This document shows positions 50,629 through 59,206 of a DNA stretch of 64,000 bases, in pieces. Below the pieces are notes generated by a model that did not search any database, had not been told where the DNA came from, and was given only the letters and a program-made list of their open reading frames with translations. The position numbers were made by a program, and so were the translations under genes. The stretch is taken from contig JAHFUR010000019.1 of NCBI GenBank assembly GCA_023264995.1, forward strand, positions 1 to 64,000. The letters run 5' to 3'. The first letter of the stretch is position 1, and each line of letters opens with the position of its first letter. This DNA is from Acidimicrobiia bacterium. Its GTDB lineage: Bacteria > Actinomycetota > Acidimicrobiia > Acidimicrobiales > AC-14.

Positions 50629-51507
50629 GTGCTCGGCACCATCTCCTACAACCCGATCGTGCGGATCCACATCGGGCCGCTGTCGATCTCGCCCCACGGG
50701 GTGTTCATCGCCATCGGGTTCATGGTGGGTGCCTGGTTCATGCTGCCCCAGTCCCGCAAGCGGGGCATGCCCGACGACGTCGTCTACCCGCTCTTCACGC
50801 TGGCCGCCATCGGGTCCCTCGTCGGCGCCCGGGTGGCCTACGTCCTCAACCACCTCGGCAACTACACGTCGTCCCCCCTCGACATCCTGCTCGTGTGGCA
50901 GGGCGGTATCTCCCTTCTCGGGGGCTTCTTCGGCGCCATCGCCTTCGCCATCCCCCGGATGCGGCGGGAGAAGCTGTCGTTCTGGAAGGTCATGGACGCG
51001 GCGGCCCCGGGGATGGCGCTAGGCGTCGTCGTCGGCCGCACCGGCGACCTCATCATCGGCGACCACCTCGGGAAGGTGACCTCGTTCTTCCTGGGGTACC
51101 GCTGCCCGCCCGTGGGCATCGAGACCGGCTCGCCCTGCGCGCCGACCGCCCTGATGAGCCGCACGCCGGGGGCCATCGTCCACCAGACCGCCCTCTATGA
51201 CCAGATCCTGGCCTTCGTGCTGCTGCTGGTCCTCATCCGGCTGCGGCGCAAGGTCCATTTCGACGGGTTCCTCATCGTCGTCTTCGGGTTGGGGTACGGG
51301 ATGAACCGGGTGCTCGAGGATTTCCTTCGGGAGGACACCCGCCGGTTCGGCCTCACCGCCAGCCAGTGGACGGCCCTTCTCACCGTCTCCCTGTGCCTCT
51401 ACGTGCTGACCGTGCGCCGGCGGACGCCCCGCTGGGGCCGCTGGGACGAATCCCCGGCGCCAGCCGCGTCTACCGTGATGGAGGAGGACCACGGCCCCGG
51501 GCCGTGA
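50629..51507 (+). CDS. lgt: Prolipoprotein diacylglyceryl transferase
   Basis: 292 aa, GTG start. Seven hydrophobic segments. Family motifs: ISPHGVFIAIGFMVGAW, GARVAYVLNH, WQGGISLLGGFFGAI containing the GGxxxxGG-type stretch, the signature GMALGVVVGRTGDLIIGDHL (here Thr-Gly-Asp replaces the common RxGNF/I), and HQTALYDQILAF. Lgt attaches diacylglycerol to lipobox Cys residues, such as that of the solute-binding protein at 5454. It follows the cytochrome b gene by 9 bp. Confidence 0.9.
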   Translation: MLGTISYNPIVRIHIGPLSISPHGVFIAIGFMVGAWFMLPQSRKRGMPDDVVYPLFTLAAIGSLVGARVAYVLNHLGNYTSSPLDILLVWQGGISLLGGFFGAIAFAIPRMRREKLSFWKVMDAAAPGMALGVVVGRTGDLIIGDHLGKVTSFFLGYRCPPVGIETGSPCAPTALMSRTPGAIVHQTALYDQILAFVLLLVLIRLRRKVHFDGFLIVVFGLGYGMNRVLEDFLREDTRRFGLTASQWTALLTVSLCLYVLTVRRRTPRWGRWDESPAPAASTVMEEDHGPGP

Positions 51508-51534
51508 TCAGGCAGTCGACAAGAGGAGAGAGCC

Positions 51535-51789
51535 GTGGAGATCCGCATCGGGGTCACCTATTCGCCCAAAGAGATCGAGATCGACCTGGCCGACGACATC
51601 ACCGGCGACGAGCTGGTGGAGAAGATCAGCGCCTCGGTGGGCGAAGAGGGGTCCATGCTGTGGCTCAGCGACCGCAAGGGCCGGCGGGTGGGCATTCCCA
51701 CGGCCAAGCTGTCGTACGTGGAGATCGGCGCCCCTCGCACCGAACGGCGGGTGGGGTTCACGCCGTCGGTCACGACGATCTCTCCGTGA
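51535..51789 (+). CDS. DUF3107 protein
   Basis: 84 aa from GTG 51535, with AGGAGAGAG upstream. It begins EIRIGVTYSPKEIEIDLADD and ends RRVGFTPSVTTISP, matching the small actinobacteria-specific DUF3107 family (TB9.4-like in mycobacteria). Function is unknown. It precedes the ArsA-like pair by 7 bp. Confidence 0.88.
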   Translation: MEIRIGVTYSPKEIEIDLADDITGDELVEKISASVGEEGSMLWLSDRKGRRVGIPTAKLSYVEIGAPRTERRVGFTPSVTTISP

Positions 51790-51796
51790 GACGTCG

Positions 51797-52747
51797 TTGA
51801 CCGTCGACCTCCTCGACCGGCGGCTGCTGTTCGTCACGGGCAAGGGGGGTGTCGGGAAGAGCACGACCGCCGCCGCACTGGCCCTGCTGGGGGCGACGCG
51901 AGGCAAGCGCACCCTGGCCTGCGAGGTCGATGCCAAGGGGGACCTGGCCGACTTCTTCGAGACGACGCGCCCGGCGTTCGAGGCCCACAAGGTGGCGTCG
52001 AACCTGTGGCTCATGGCCATGGACACCGAGGCCTCCCTGCGTGAGTACCTGCACCTCCAGCTGCGGCTGCCCACCGTCGCCCGGCTGGGCCCGCTGGCCC
52101 GGATCTTCGACTTCGTCTCCACCGCCGCGCCCGGGGTGCGCGAGATCCTCACCGTCGGCAAGATCGGCTGGGAGGTCCGCGAGCGCCACTACGACCTGGT
52201 CGTCGTCGATGCCCCGGCCACCGGCCACATCGTGGGCCAGCTCACCGCCCCCCAGGCCATCAACGACCTGGTCCGGGTCGGCCAGGTCCGCGAGCAGACG
52301 GGGTGGCTGGCCGACCTCCTCGCCGACGCCGCCACTACCGGCCTGGTGGTCGTGACCACGCCCGAGGAGATGCCGGTCAACGAGACGATCGAGCTGGTGG
52401 CAAGGGTCCGGTCCGAGACCCGCATTGACGTGGCGGCCATCGTCGTCAACCGGGTGCTGCCCGAGCTGTTCAGCGGCGCCGACGAGGCCGTCTTCGAGCG
52501 CTTGGCCGAGCCGGCACTGTCCGACCGCCTGGCCGATGCCGTCCGGGGCCCGGTCGGGCCGGTCCTGGACGCGGCCCGTCTGGCCGTCACCCTCCGCCGG
52601 ACCCGAGCCGGGCACCTCGACCGGCTCCGGGATTCGCTCGGACCGTCAGTGCCCCTCCTCTACGTGCCCTACCTGTTCACCCGCGGCCATGGCCTGCGCA
52701 CGACCGGCCAGGTTGCCCAGGCCCTGAGCGACGAGCTCGGGTATTGA
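51797..52747 (+). CDS. ArsA/GET3-like ATPase, first of a pair
   Basis: 316 aa, TTG start 7 bp after DUF3107. Deviant Walker A FVTGKGGVGKSTTAAALALL, then CEVDAKGDLADFF, and the switch region LVVVDAPATGHIVGQL with VVTTPEEMPVNET. The metal-site cysteines of ArsA are absent. The next gene encodes a second ArsA-like ATPase with TTGA overlap; such side-by-side pairs are conserved in actinobacteria (Rv3679/Rv3680 in mycobacteria) and form a heterodimeric complex thought to act in envelope or metabolic transport. No arsenic-resistance gene is nearby. Confidence 0.9.
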   Translation: MTVDLLDRRLLFVTGKGGVGKSTTAAALALLGATRGKRTLACEVDAKGDLADFFETTRPAFEAHKVASNLWLMAMDTEASLREYLHLQLRLPTVARLGPLARIFDFVSTAAPGVREILTVGKIGWEVRERHYDLVVVDAPATGHIVGQLTAPQAINDLVRVGQVREQTGWLADLLADAATTGLVVVTTPEEMPVNETIELVARVRSETRIDVAAIVVNRVLPELFSGADEAVFERLAEPALSDRLADAVRGPVGPVLDAARLAVTLRRTRAGHLDRLRDSLGPSVPLLYVPYLFTRGHGLRTTGQVAQALSDELGY

Positions 52748-53895
52748 GCTCGCTGGAGCAGCTGCTGGCGGCCAAGGAGATCGCCATCTGCTGCGGCGCC
52801 GGCGGCGTGGGCAAGACCACCACAGCGGCGGCCGCCGCGGCGATGGCCGCCGTCTCCCTCGGCGGCAAGGTGCTGGTGCTGACCGTGGACCCGGCTCGCC
52901 GGCTGGCCGACGCACTGGGGATGGAGGAGCTCGGCAACGTCGAAGTCCGGGTCCCCGGCTCGGTGATGGCCGCAGCTGGCGTGGAACCGCGCGGCGAGCT
53001 GTGGGCGGCCATGCTCGACGCCAAGCAGTCCTGGGACGAGCTGGTGCGCCGCCACGCCCCCGACGACGCCACCGTGTCGCGCATCCTCGACAACCCCCTC
53101 TACCAGAACATCTCCGGGCGTTTCGCCCAGGGCAACGAGTACATCGCCATGGAGCGGCTGTACGAGATCCACCGCACCGGCACCTACGACTTGATCGTCG
53201 TGGACACTCCGCCGACCCGCCACGCCCTGGACTTCCTGGAGGCGCCCGACCGGATGGCCGAGTTCTTCTCGAGCCGCCTCCTGCGCTGGCTGACCGCACC
53301 GGCCCGGTCGCGCATGCTCACCCTGGCCAGCCGGCCCTTCTACCAGGTGGCCGACCGGGTCCTCGGGTCGCAGTTCCTCCAGGACATCGCCGAGTTCTTC
53401 CTGCTCTTCCAGACCATGTACGACGGCTTCGTCGAGCGGTCGCAGGCGGTGAAACGGCTGGTCCACGGCCGACGTACCACCTTCATCGTGGTGAGCACGC
53501 TGGAGGTCACGCCGCTGCGGGAGGCCCAGTTCTTCATGGACGCGCTGGCGGGTCTCGGCCTCCACCCGGGTGCCCTCGTGCTCAACAAGGCCCTCCCGGC
53601 CTACCTGCTCGACGCTGGCGCCACCCGGGTCTCGGAGCGGCTCCGGGCCGATGGGCCGGCGCTGGCCGCCGTGCTGGGGGGCGATGCCGGCGAGCCGGCG
53701 GCGGTGGCGCGCGTGCTGCGCGAGGTGGGGGAGAGCTTTCTGAACTTCGGGGTGGTGGCCAAGCGGGAGGCCGAGCAGCGGACCGAGCTGGCCTCACGGC
53801 CCGACGTCGTCGTGACGGTCCCGTTCTTCGACACCGACATCTACGACCTGGGCGGCCTGCTCCGCCTGGGCCGGTCGCTCTGGTCGGGCGGGTAG
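52744..53895 (+). CDS. ArsA/GET3-like ATPase, second of a pair
   Basis: 383 aa, TTG start overlapping the stop of the first ArsA-like gene (TTGA). Walker A is CCGAGGVGKTTTAAAAAAMA, then VLVLTVDPARRLADALGM with the A-loop, LIVVDTPPTRHALDFLEAPD as switch II, and a C-terminal VPFFDTDIYDLGGL. It is longer than its partner, by a helical insertion (about 120-240) containing FYQVADRVLGSQFLQDIAEF, as in Rv3680-type proteins. It presumably forms a complex with the preceding product. The next gene starts 3 bp downstream. Confidence 0.9.
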   Translation: MSSLEQLLAAKEIAICCGAGGVGKTTTAAAAAAMAAVSLGGKVLVLTVDPARRLADALGMEELGNVEVRVPGSVMAAAGVEPRGELWAAMLDAKQSWDELVRRHAPDDATVSRILDNPLYQNISGRFAQGNEYIAMERLYEIHRTGTYDLIVVDTPPTRHALDFLEAPDRMAEFFSSRLLRWLTAPARSRMLTLASRPFYQVADRVLGSQFLQDIAEFFLLFQTMYDGFVERSQAVKRLVHGRRTTFIVVSTLEVTPLREAQFFMDALAGLGLHPGALVLNKALPAYLLDAGATRVSERLRADGPALAAVLGGDAGEPAAVARVLREVGESFLNFGVVAKREAEQRTELASRPDVVVTVPFFDTDIYDLGGLLRLGRSLWSGG

Positions 53896-53898
53896 CGC

Positions 53899-55371
53899 GT
53901 GGCTGGCCTGGCCGAGCTGGCCCGCTCGATCGGTTTGGAGGCGCCCGTCGTGGGCCACCTCCAGCGGTTGGTCGCGTCCTGGGGGTTGCTCTCGGACCTC
54001 TCCTTCTCGGACCTCCTGCTCTACGCCCCGTCGGTACGGGGTGACGCGTCCACCTTCACCATCCTCGGTCAGGTCCGGCCCACCACCAGCCAGACCTTGT
54101 ACCTCGACGACGAGGTCGGCCGGGTGCCGGTCGCCGCCGACGTACCGCTCGTCGGCCGGGCGTGGAAGCTCGGCGAGATCATCAACGGCGAGGCCACGGT
54201 CCAGGCCCGGGGCGAGATCGCCACCATCCAATGCATCCCGGTGCGGTGGAAGGAGTCCGTGGTCGCGGTGCTGGCCAGGGCGGCCGCGCCACTGGTTGGC
54301 CGTCGGCCTGGCGAGCTCGAACGGGTCTACGTCGAGATGTTCGACGGGTTCGCCCGCATGATCACCGCCGGCGAGTTCCCGTTCGGTGCCGAGGAGACCG
54401 AGGTGGACGAGGCGCCCCGTGTCGGCGACGGCGTGGCCCGGCTCGACGCCTTGGCCCGGGTCGACTTCGTGTCGCCCAACTTCGTGTCTGCCCTGCACCG
54501 GATGGGCCTGCACGGCAACACCCAGGGTGCGCGGCTGGGCGAGCTGGGTTTCGACGAGTCGCCGGTGCGGGCGGCGTACGCCATCGGCCTGCCCATCACC
54601 CAGGAGATCGAGCGCAGGGACGTGATCGTGCTCCTGCGCTGCATCCCCTTCCTGGAGCACGGCCGGGTCACCGGCGCCGTCGTCCTGCTGCGCGACGTCT
54701 CCGACCTGCGCCGGCGGGACCGCCTGCTCGTTTCCAAGGACGCCACCATCCGGGAGATCCACCACCGGGTGAAGAACAACCTGCAGACCATCTCGTCACT
54801 GCTGCGCCTCCAGGGCCGCCGCCTGGAATCGGCCGAGGCCCGAGCGGTGCTCGAGGAGTCGGTGCGACGTATCCGCTCCATCGCCCTGGTCCACGAGACG
54901 CTGTCGGCCGGCGCCAGCCAGGAAGTGGACTTCGGCGACATCGTCCGCCAGCTCGTGAGGATGGTCGGCGAGGGCATCGGGTCCGACGAACGGCCGGTGC
55001 GGTTGGTCGTGATGGGCGACCCGGGCGAGGTGCGGGCTGAGGTGGCCACGCCGCTCGCCCTCGTGCTGACCGAGCTCCTGCAGAACGCCCTGGAGCACGG
55101 GTTCCCGGCTGACCGCTTCGCCGACCGGCTGGAACCGGCGCGTGTGGTCGTGTCCCTGGCCAACGACGGGACCCGCCTGCTCGTCGGCGTGGCCGACAAC
55201 GGCGTCGGCCTGCCGGCCGGCTCCGTGCTCGACGGGCCGACCTTGGGGCTGACGATCGTGCGGGCGCTCGTGACCACCGATCTCAACGGCACCATCACCA
55301 TGGAGAGCGCCGGCGGCACGATCGTGCGGGTCGCCGTCCCCGTCGAGCCGTCGGCGACCGCCCTGGGCTGA
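53899..55371 (+). CDS. pdtaS: PdtaS-like sensor histidine kinase (HisKA_2 family)
   Basis: 490 aa, GTG start. An N-terminal GAF-like domain (about 10-150: FSDLLLYAPSVRGDASTFTI) and a PAS-like domain (175-280) precede the HisKA_2 dimerisation segment IREIHHRVKNNLQTISSLLR with the phosphorylated His. The HATPase domain has the N-box LVLTELLQNALEHGFPADR, the G1 motif VADNGVGLPAG and GLTIVRALV. The protein is soluble, like PdtaS of mycobacteria, which senses intracellular signals and phosphorylates the ANTAR regulator PdtaR. No response regulator gene is adjacent. whiB1 lies 2.4 kb downstream, and pdtaS and whiB1 are also neighbours in Mycobacterium tuberculosis. Confidence 0.88.
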   Translation: MAGLAELARSIGLEAPVVGHLQRLVASWGLLSDLSFSDLLLYAPSVRGDASTFTILGQVRPTTSQTLYLDDEVGRVPVAADVPLVGRAWKLGEIINGEATVQARGEIATIQCIPVRWKESVVAVLARAAAPLVGRRPGELERVYVEMFDGFARMITAGEFPFGAEETEVDEAPRVGDGVARLDALARVDFVSPNFVSALHRMGLHGNTQGARLGELGFDESPVRAAYAIGLPITQEIERRDVIVLLRCIPFLEHGRVTGAVVLLRDVSDLRRRDRLLVSKDATIREIHHRVKNNLQTISSLLRLQGRRLESAEARAVLEESVRRIRSIALVHETLSAGASQEVDFGDIVRQLVRMVGEGIGSDERPVRLVVMGDPGEVRAEVATPLALVLTELLQNALEHGFPADRFADRLEPARVVVSLANDGTRLLVGVADNGVGLPAGSVLDGPTLGLTIVRALVTTDLNGTITMESAGGTIVRVAVPVEPSATALG

Positions 55372-55383
55372 GCCCCAGGGCCA
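55362..55383 (+). terminator. Hairpin overlapping the pdtaS-like stop, with a direct repeat
   Basis: GCCCTGGG pairs with CCCAGGGC across the stop codon. The 16-nt string ACCGCCCTGGGCTGAG, containing the last codons and the stop, occurs again about 31 bp downstream (near 55390). The direct repeat suggests a small local duplication. Termination is plausible but there is no T-run. Confidence 0.45.
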
Positions 55384-55416
55384 ATGGCACCGCCCTGGGC
55401 TGAGGCCGGCGGGCAC

Positions 55417-55429
55417 CGTACTTAGTACG
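55417..55429. promoter_or_regulatory. Palindrome in the promoter region of the second MMPL gene
   Basis: CGTAC-TTA-GTACG is a perfect 5-bp inverted repeat about 41 bp before the TTG start of the MMPL gene. It is AT-richer than its surroundings and could be an operator or overlap the -10 box. No regulator gene is adjacent. Confidence 0.4.
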
Positions 55430-55470
55430 ATCCGAACCACACCCTGGCTGGTCACTTCCGGAGGTACCCC

Positions 55471-57777
55471 TTGTTCGGTCGTCTCGGTTCCTTCTGTTAC
55501 CGCTGCCGGCGGCTGGTCGGCGTGCTCTGGGCCCTGGCCCTGGTCGTCCTCGGCTCGGCCCAGGGGGCGATCGGCACCTCCTTCCAGGACAAGTTCACCC
55601 TTCCCGACGTCGAGAGCCGCACCGGCTTCGACCTCCTGGACAAGCACTTCGGCGGCCAGGGCACCGGTCTTTCCGGGACGATCGTGTTCCGCGCCGACCA
55701 GGGCGTGAACGACCCGCGGGTCAAGGCCGGCATGGAGGCACTGTTTGCCAAGGTCGACGCGCGAGACGACGTGAAGATCGGGAGCCCGTACGCGCCCGGC
55801 GGCGACCGCCAGATCGCCGCCCCGCCCAGCGCCGACGCCGGCAAGATCGCCTTCGCCACCCTGGAGATGCCCCAGGACACGCCCCTCAAGTCGACCCTGG
55901 CCGTCTCCAAGGAGATCCGGGCGGCGGTGCCCACCGACGTCCCCGGCCTCCACGTGGAGATCGGCGGGGCGTCGTTCGCCAAGTTCGCCGCCCCGAACTC
56001 CGAGACGCTCGGCATCGCCTTCGCCGTGGTCATCCTCATCCTGGCCTTCGGGTCGGTGCTGGCCATGGGCCTGCCCGTGGGGGTGGCGCTGGCCGGCATC
56101 GGCGTGGGCACCATCCTGGTCGGCTTCGTCTCCCAGGTGCTGACCCTGCCCAACTTCGCCACCATCCTCGGGGTGATGATCGGCCTGGGCGTCGGCATCG
56201 ACTACGCCCTCTTCATCGTGACCCGGTACCGCGAGAGCCTGCACAAGGGCCATACCGTCGAGGAGTCCATCTCCATCGCCCTCGACACCGCCGGCCGGGC
56301 TGTGACGTTCGCCGGCACGACGGTCGTCATCTCCCTGCTCGGCATGCTCACCATGCAGGTCAGCTTCGTCACCGGGCTGGCCGTCGGCGCGGCCACGGTG
56401 GTGGCCGTGACCGTTGTCTCGTCCCTGACCCTGCTCCCGGCGCTCCTCGGTTTCGCCGGCCAGCGGGTCAACGTCACCCGGTGGCGCGGCCTGATCGCCG
56501 CCGGCCTGGTGGCGGTGGCGCTCGTCGGCGTGGGGCTCAAGGTGTCGCCGCTGATGGCCGGGCTCCCTCTGGCCGCCGTGGTACTCGCCGCCAGCTTCGC
56601 CTACGCCCCGCTGCGCCGGGAAGTGCCCCGCTTCGGCCAGAAGCCCATCCGGGAAACCCTGTCCTACCGCTGGAGCCGGTTCATCCAACACCGGCCGTGG
56701 CAGACCGCGATCGGCGGCGCCGTCGTCCTGGTCGTCCTGTCGCTACCGGTGCTCGGGATGCGGCTGGGCTTCGCCGACGAGGGGAACTTTGCCAAGGAGA
56801 CGACGACCCGGAAGGCCTACGACTTGCTGGTGGCCGGCTTCGGGCCGGGCTTCAACGGCACGCTGATCCTCGTGGCCGAGGTCCCGGCGGGCACGCAGGC
56901 CGCGGCGCTGAAGCCGATCACCGACGCGGTTGCCGCCGACCCGGGCGTGGTCTTCGTGTCGCCGGCCACCCTTGACAACCCGGCGTCGCCCACCGCCGTC
57001 CTCTGGCGGCTCGTCCCCCGGACGGCACCCCAGGATGCGGCGACGACCCAACTGGTCAACCGCCTCCGGGACAAGGTCCTCCCGGGTGCCGAGCAGCAGG
57101 CGAAGATCCACGTGGCCGTGACCGGGGCGGTGGCGGTCCAGACCGATTTCTCCGACTACCTCTCCGCCCGGCTCCCGCTGTTCTTCGCCGCCGTGCTCGG
57201 GCTGTCGTTCCTGCTCCTGATGACCGTGTTCCGCTCGGTGCTCGTGCCCCTGAAGGCCGTGCTGATGAACCTGCTGTCGATCGGCGCCGCCTACGGCATC
57301 ACTGTGGCCGTGTTCCAGTGGGGCTGGTTGAGCAGCCTCACAGGCGTCGAGCCGGCGCCTATCGAGCCCTTCATGCCGATGATGCTCTTTGCCATCGTCT
57401 TCGGCCTGTCCATGGACTACGAGGTGTTCCTGCTGTCGCGCGTGCGGGAGGAGTGGCTGCGCACCGGCGACAGCCGCACGTCGGTGGCCGACGGCCTGGC
57501 TGCGACGGCGCGGGTCATCACCGCGGCAGCGGCGATCATGGTCTTCCTCTTCGGCAGCTTCCTGCTCGAGGCCGACCGCACGATCAAGCTGTTCGGCATG
57601 GGCCTGGCCGTGGCCGTACTGCTCGACGCCACGGTGATCCGCCTGCTGCTGGTGCCGGCCACCATGGAGCTCCTCGGCGACAGGAACTGGTGGTTCCCCC
57701 GGTGGCTCGACCGCACCCTCCCGAAGGTCAACGTGGAGGGGGCCCCGGAGCCCGATCCCCAGCTCCAGCCGGTCTGA
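55471..57777 (+). CDS. MMPL/RND-family membrane transporter (second in window)
   Basis: 768 aa, TTG start with GGAGGT 6 nt upstream. RND layout: anchor helix, first exported domain (about 40-170), helices with GLGVGIDYALFIVTRYRESL, a central pair of helices, second exported domain (about 425-560), and a second helix block with FGLSMDYEVFLLSRVREEW. Both Asp-Tyr pairs are intact. It is likely an exporter of lipids or other hydrophobic compounds. Unlike the first MMPL gene, no regulator is adjacent, though a small palindrome lies upstream. It is convergent with whiB1. Confidence 0.92.
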   Translation: MFGRLGSFCYRCRRLVGVLWALALVVLGSAQGAIGTSFQDKFTLPDVESRTGFDLLDKHFGGQGTGLSGTIVFRADQGVNDPRVKAGMEALFAKVDARDDVKIGSPYAPGGDRQIAAPPSADAGKIAFATLEMPQDTPLKSTLAVSKEIRAAVPTDVPGLHVEIGGASFAKFAAPNSETLGIAFAVVILILAFGSVLAMGLPVGVALAGIGVGTILVGFVSQVLTLPNFATILGVMIGLGVGIDYALFIVTRYRESLHKGHTVEESISIALDTAGRAVTFAGTTVVISLLGMLTMQVSFVTGLAVGAATVVAVTVVSSLTLLPALLGFAGQRVNVTRWRGLIAAGLVAVALVGVGLKVSPLMAGLPLAAVVLAASFAYAPLRREVPRFGQKPIRETLSYRWSRFIQHRPWQTAIGGAVVLVVLSLPVLGMRLGFADEGNFAKETTTRKAYDLLVAGFGPGFNGTLILVAEVPAGTQAAALKPITDAVAADPGVVFVSPATLDNPASPTAVLWRLVPRTAPQDAATTQLVNRLRDKVLPGAEQQAKIHVAVTGAVAVQTDFSDYLSARLPLFFAAVLGLSFLLLMTVFRSVLVPLKAVLMNLLSIGAAYGITVAVFQWGWLSSLTGVEPAPIEPFMPMMLFAIVFGLSMDYEVFLLSRVREEWLRTGDSRTSVADGLAATARVITAAAAIMVFLFGSFLLEADRTIKLFGMGLAVAVLLDATVIRLLLVPATMELLGDRNWWFPRWLDRTLPKVNVEGAPEPDPQLQPV

Positions 57778-57827
57778 GCCCGGTTGGGGACCAGCTCAGC
57801 CCGGGGGCCGCGGCGCCCGGTGCCGGA

Positions 57828-58118
57828 CTAGCTGGCCCGCCGGCGGCGGGCCAGCCACGCCTTGCGCAGCTTGCGCCGTTCCTCCTCGGAGGTGGCACCC
57901 CAGACGCCGGCCTCCTGGTTGGTGGCGAGGGCGAACTCGAGACAGTCGTCGCGCGCCTCGCACAGGCGGCACACGGCCTTGGCCGCCTCGATCTGGTCGA
58001 GGGCGGAGCCGGTGGTGCCGACGGGAAAGAACAGGTCCGGGTCGGTGTCCCGGCAGGAGGCGCGCCGGCGCCAGTCGTCCACGTCCCACTCGTACGGGCG
58101 ATTCCAGATGAGGGCCAC
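57828..58118 (-). CDS. whiB1: WhiB1-type Fe-S transcription factor
   Basis: 96 aa from GTG 58118, preceded by GGAGGTG. Four cysteines at 22, 50, 53 and 59 give C-x27-C-x2-C-x5-C for a [4Fe-4S] cluster. The segments DPDLFFPVGTTG and NQEAGVWGATSEEERR match WhiB1, including the G-W turn (GVWGA here, usually GVWGG), and a basic C-terminal tail (RKAWLARRRRAS) binds DNA. WhiB1 binds the housekeeping sigma factor and responds to nitric oxide in mycobacteria. Two CRP-like sites lie upstream, as reported for M. tuberculosis whiB1. Confidence 0.92.
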   Translation of the reverse strand: MALIWNRPYEWDVDDWRRRASCRDTDPDLFFPVGTTGSALDQIEAAKAVCRLCEARDDCLEFALATNQEAGVWGATSEEERRKLRKAWLARRRRAS

Positions 58119-58160
58119 AGCACCTCCGCTTTCGCGGTCTTTAGAACGTCGACAGAAGTC

Positions 58161-58178
58161 TTGTGAATGTGTTCACAA
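58161..58178. promoter_or_regulatory. CRP-like binding site 1 upstream of whiB1
   Basis: TTGTGAATGTGTTCACAA contains TGTGA-N6-TCACA (58162-58177), a perfect CRP/FNR-family consensus. Its centre is about 51 bp upstream of the whiB1 start codon, so it could act as repressor or class II activator site depending on the transcription start. Confidence 0.78.
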
Positions 58179-58257
58179 ACTGGGAGCCACGCAACGGGGT
58201 TGGATCTGCGAAGGGCTCAGCGCTCAGGATATGCCGGGTTTGGCTCCTCGACAAGGG

Positions 58258-58277
58258 TTTGTGAATGTTTTCTCAAA
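58258..58277. promoter_or_regulatory. CRP-like binding site 2 upstream of whiB1
   Basis: TTTGTGAATGTTTTCTCAAA contains TGTGA-N6-TCTCA, one mismatch from the consensus. It overlaps the stop codon of the diacylglycerol-kinase-like gene, about 149 bp upstream of whiB1. The two sites share the left half and the ATGT centre. The 80 bp between them hold no gene. Confidence 0.6.
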
Positions 58278-59199
58278 CTCCGGAGGGCACGATCAGGCGG
58301 ATGCTGGCCACCCCATGGGCCACGGTGAGCTCTTCGACCTCGCCCAGGTAGTCCCCGTCGACTTGGTGCGGGAACGGCTTGTGGCCCCGGACGGTGAGCG
58401 ACTTCAGGTCGGTGTGGTAGTCGACGTTGCGGTTCCGGCGGAGGATCTCGCCGTGGCCCATGGCCGACCCGAACAGGGTGAGCAGTGTGCGGACCTTGAG
58501 CTTCTTGGTCGTTACCGTCACCAGCCCGCGCTCGGGACCGGTGTCGGGCGTGACCGAGAGCGGCCGGCGCCCCAGGTAGGTGTACGGGTTGGTGTTGAGG
58601 CAGATGGTGAAGAAGCCGTCCTCCACGCTGGTGCCGTCGGGGAAGTCGAGGGCGAAGCTGGGGCGGCGATGGTCGTAGTGCTTGAAGTAAGTCGAGAACG
58701 ACGAGTAGACGAAGATGGCCTGGCCGATCTTGCGCTTGAGCGACGCCCGGCGCTCGACCTGAGCCACTACCGCGGCGTCGTACCCGATGCCCAGGTGGAA
58801 CAGGAAATGACGACCGTTGACCGTGCCCAGCCCGAAGGTGCGGAGGGAATCGGCTCGGGCCAGGGCGGCCGCCAGTTGGGGCGCGGCTTTCGTGGTCTTC
58901 GTCGCCATCCCGATCGTGCGGGCGAAGACGTTCGTCGACCCGCCGGGCAGGGCGGCCAGGGCCGTCGACGTGCCGGCCAGCCCGTTGGCCGCCTCGTTGA
59001 GCGTGCCGTCGCCGCCCAGGACGACGACGACGTCGTACTCCTCGTCGGCCGCTTGCCGGGCCAGCGCGGTGGCGTCGTCGCGCTTGGTGGTCTCCACCGT
59101 CGTCACGTCGTGGTCGGCCACCAGTGCCGAGTTGGCGGCCATCCGGCCTTTCCAGTCCACCGACGAGGCCGAGGGGTTGATAAGCAGCATCAGCTTCAT
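58273..59199 (-). CDS. Diacylglycerol kinase-like lipid kinase
   Basis: 308 aa, ATG start. N-terminal catalytic domain with LLINPSASSVDWKGRMAANS, the ATP-binding signature VVVVLGGDGTLNEAANGLAG and ALPGGSTNVFARTIGM. The second domain contains GIGYDAAVVAQVE and ends with KPFPHQVDGDYLGE, where the conserved Asp-Gly-(Asp/Glu) motif is clear. It belongs to the DagK/sphingosine kinase-like family that phosphorylates diacylglycerol or similar lipids. It is 7 bp downstream of the sigma factor gene and probably in its operon. Confidence 0.92.
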   Translation of the reverse strand: MKLMLLINPSASSVDWKGRMAANSALVADHDVTTVETTKRDDATALARQAADEEYDVVVVLGGDGTLNEAANGLAGTSTALAALPGGSTNVFARTIGMATKTTKAAPQLAAALARADSLRTFGLGTVNGRHFLFHLGIGYDAAVVAQVERRASLKRKIGQAIFVYSSFSTYFKHYDHRRPSFALDFPDGTSVEDGFFTICLNTNPYTYLGRRPLSVTPDTGPERGLVTVTTKKLKVRTLLTLFGSAMGHGEILRRNRNVDYHTDLKSLTVRGHKPFPHQVDGDYLGEVEELTVAHGVASIRLIVPSGV

Positions 59200-59206
59200 C
59201 TGGCCA

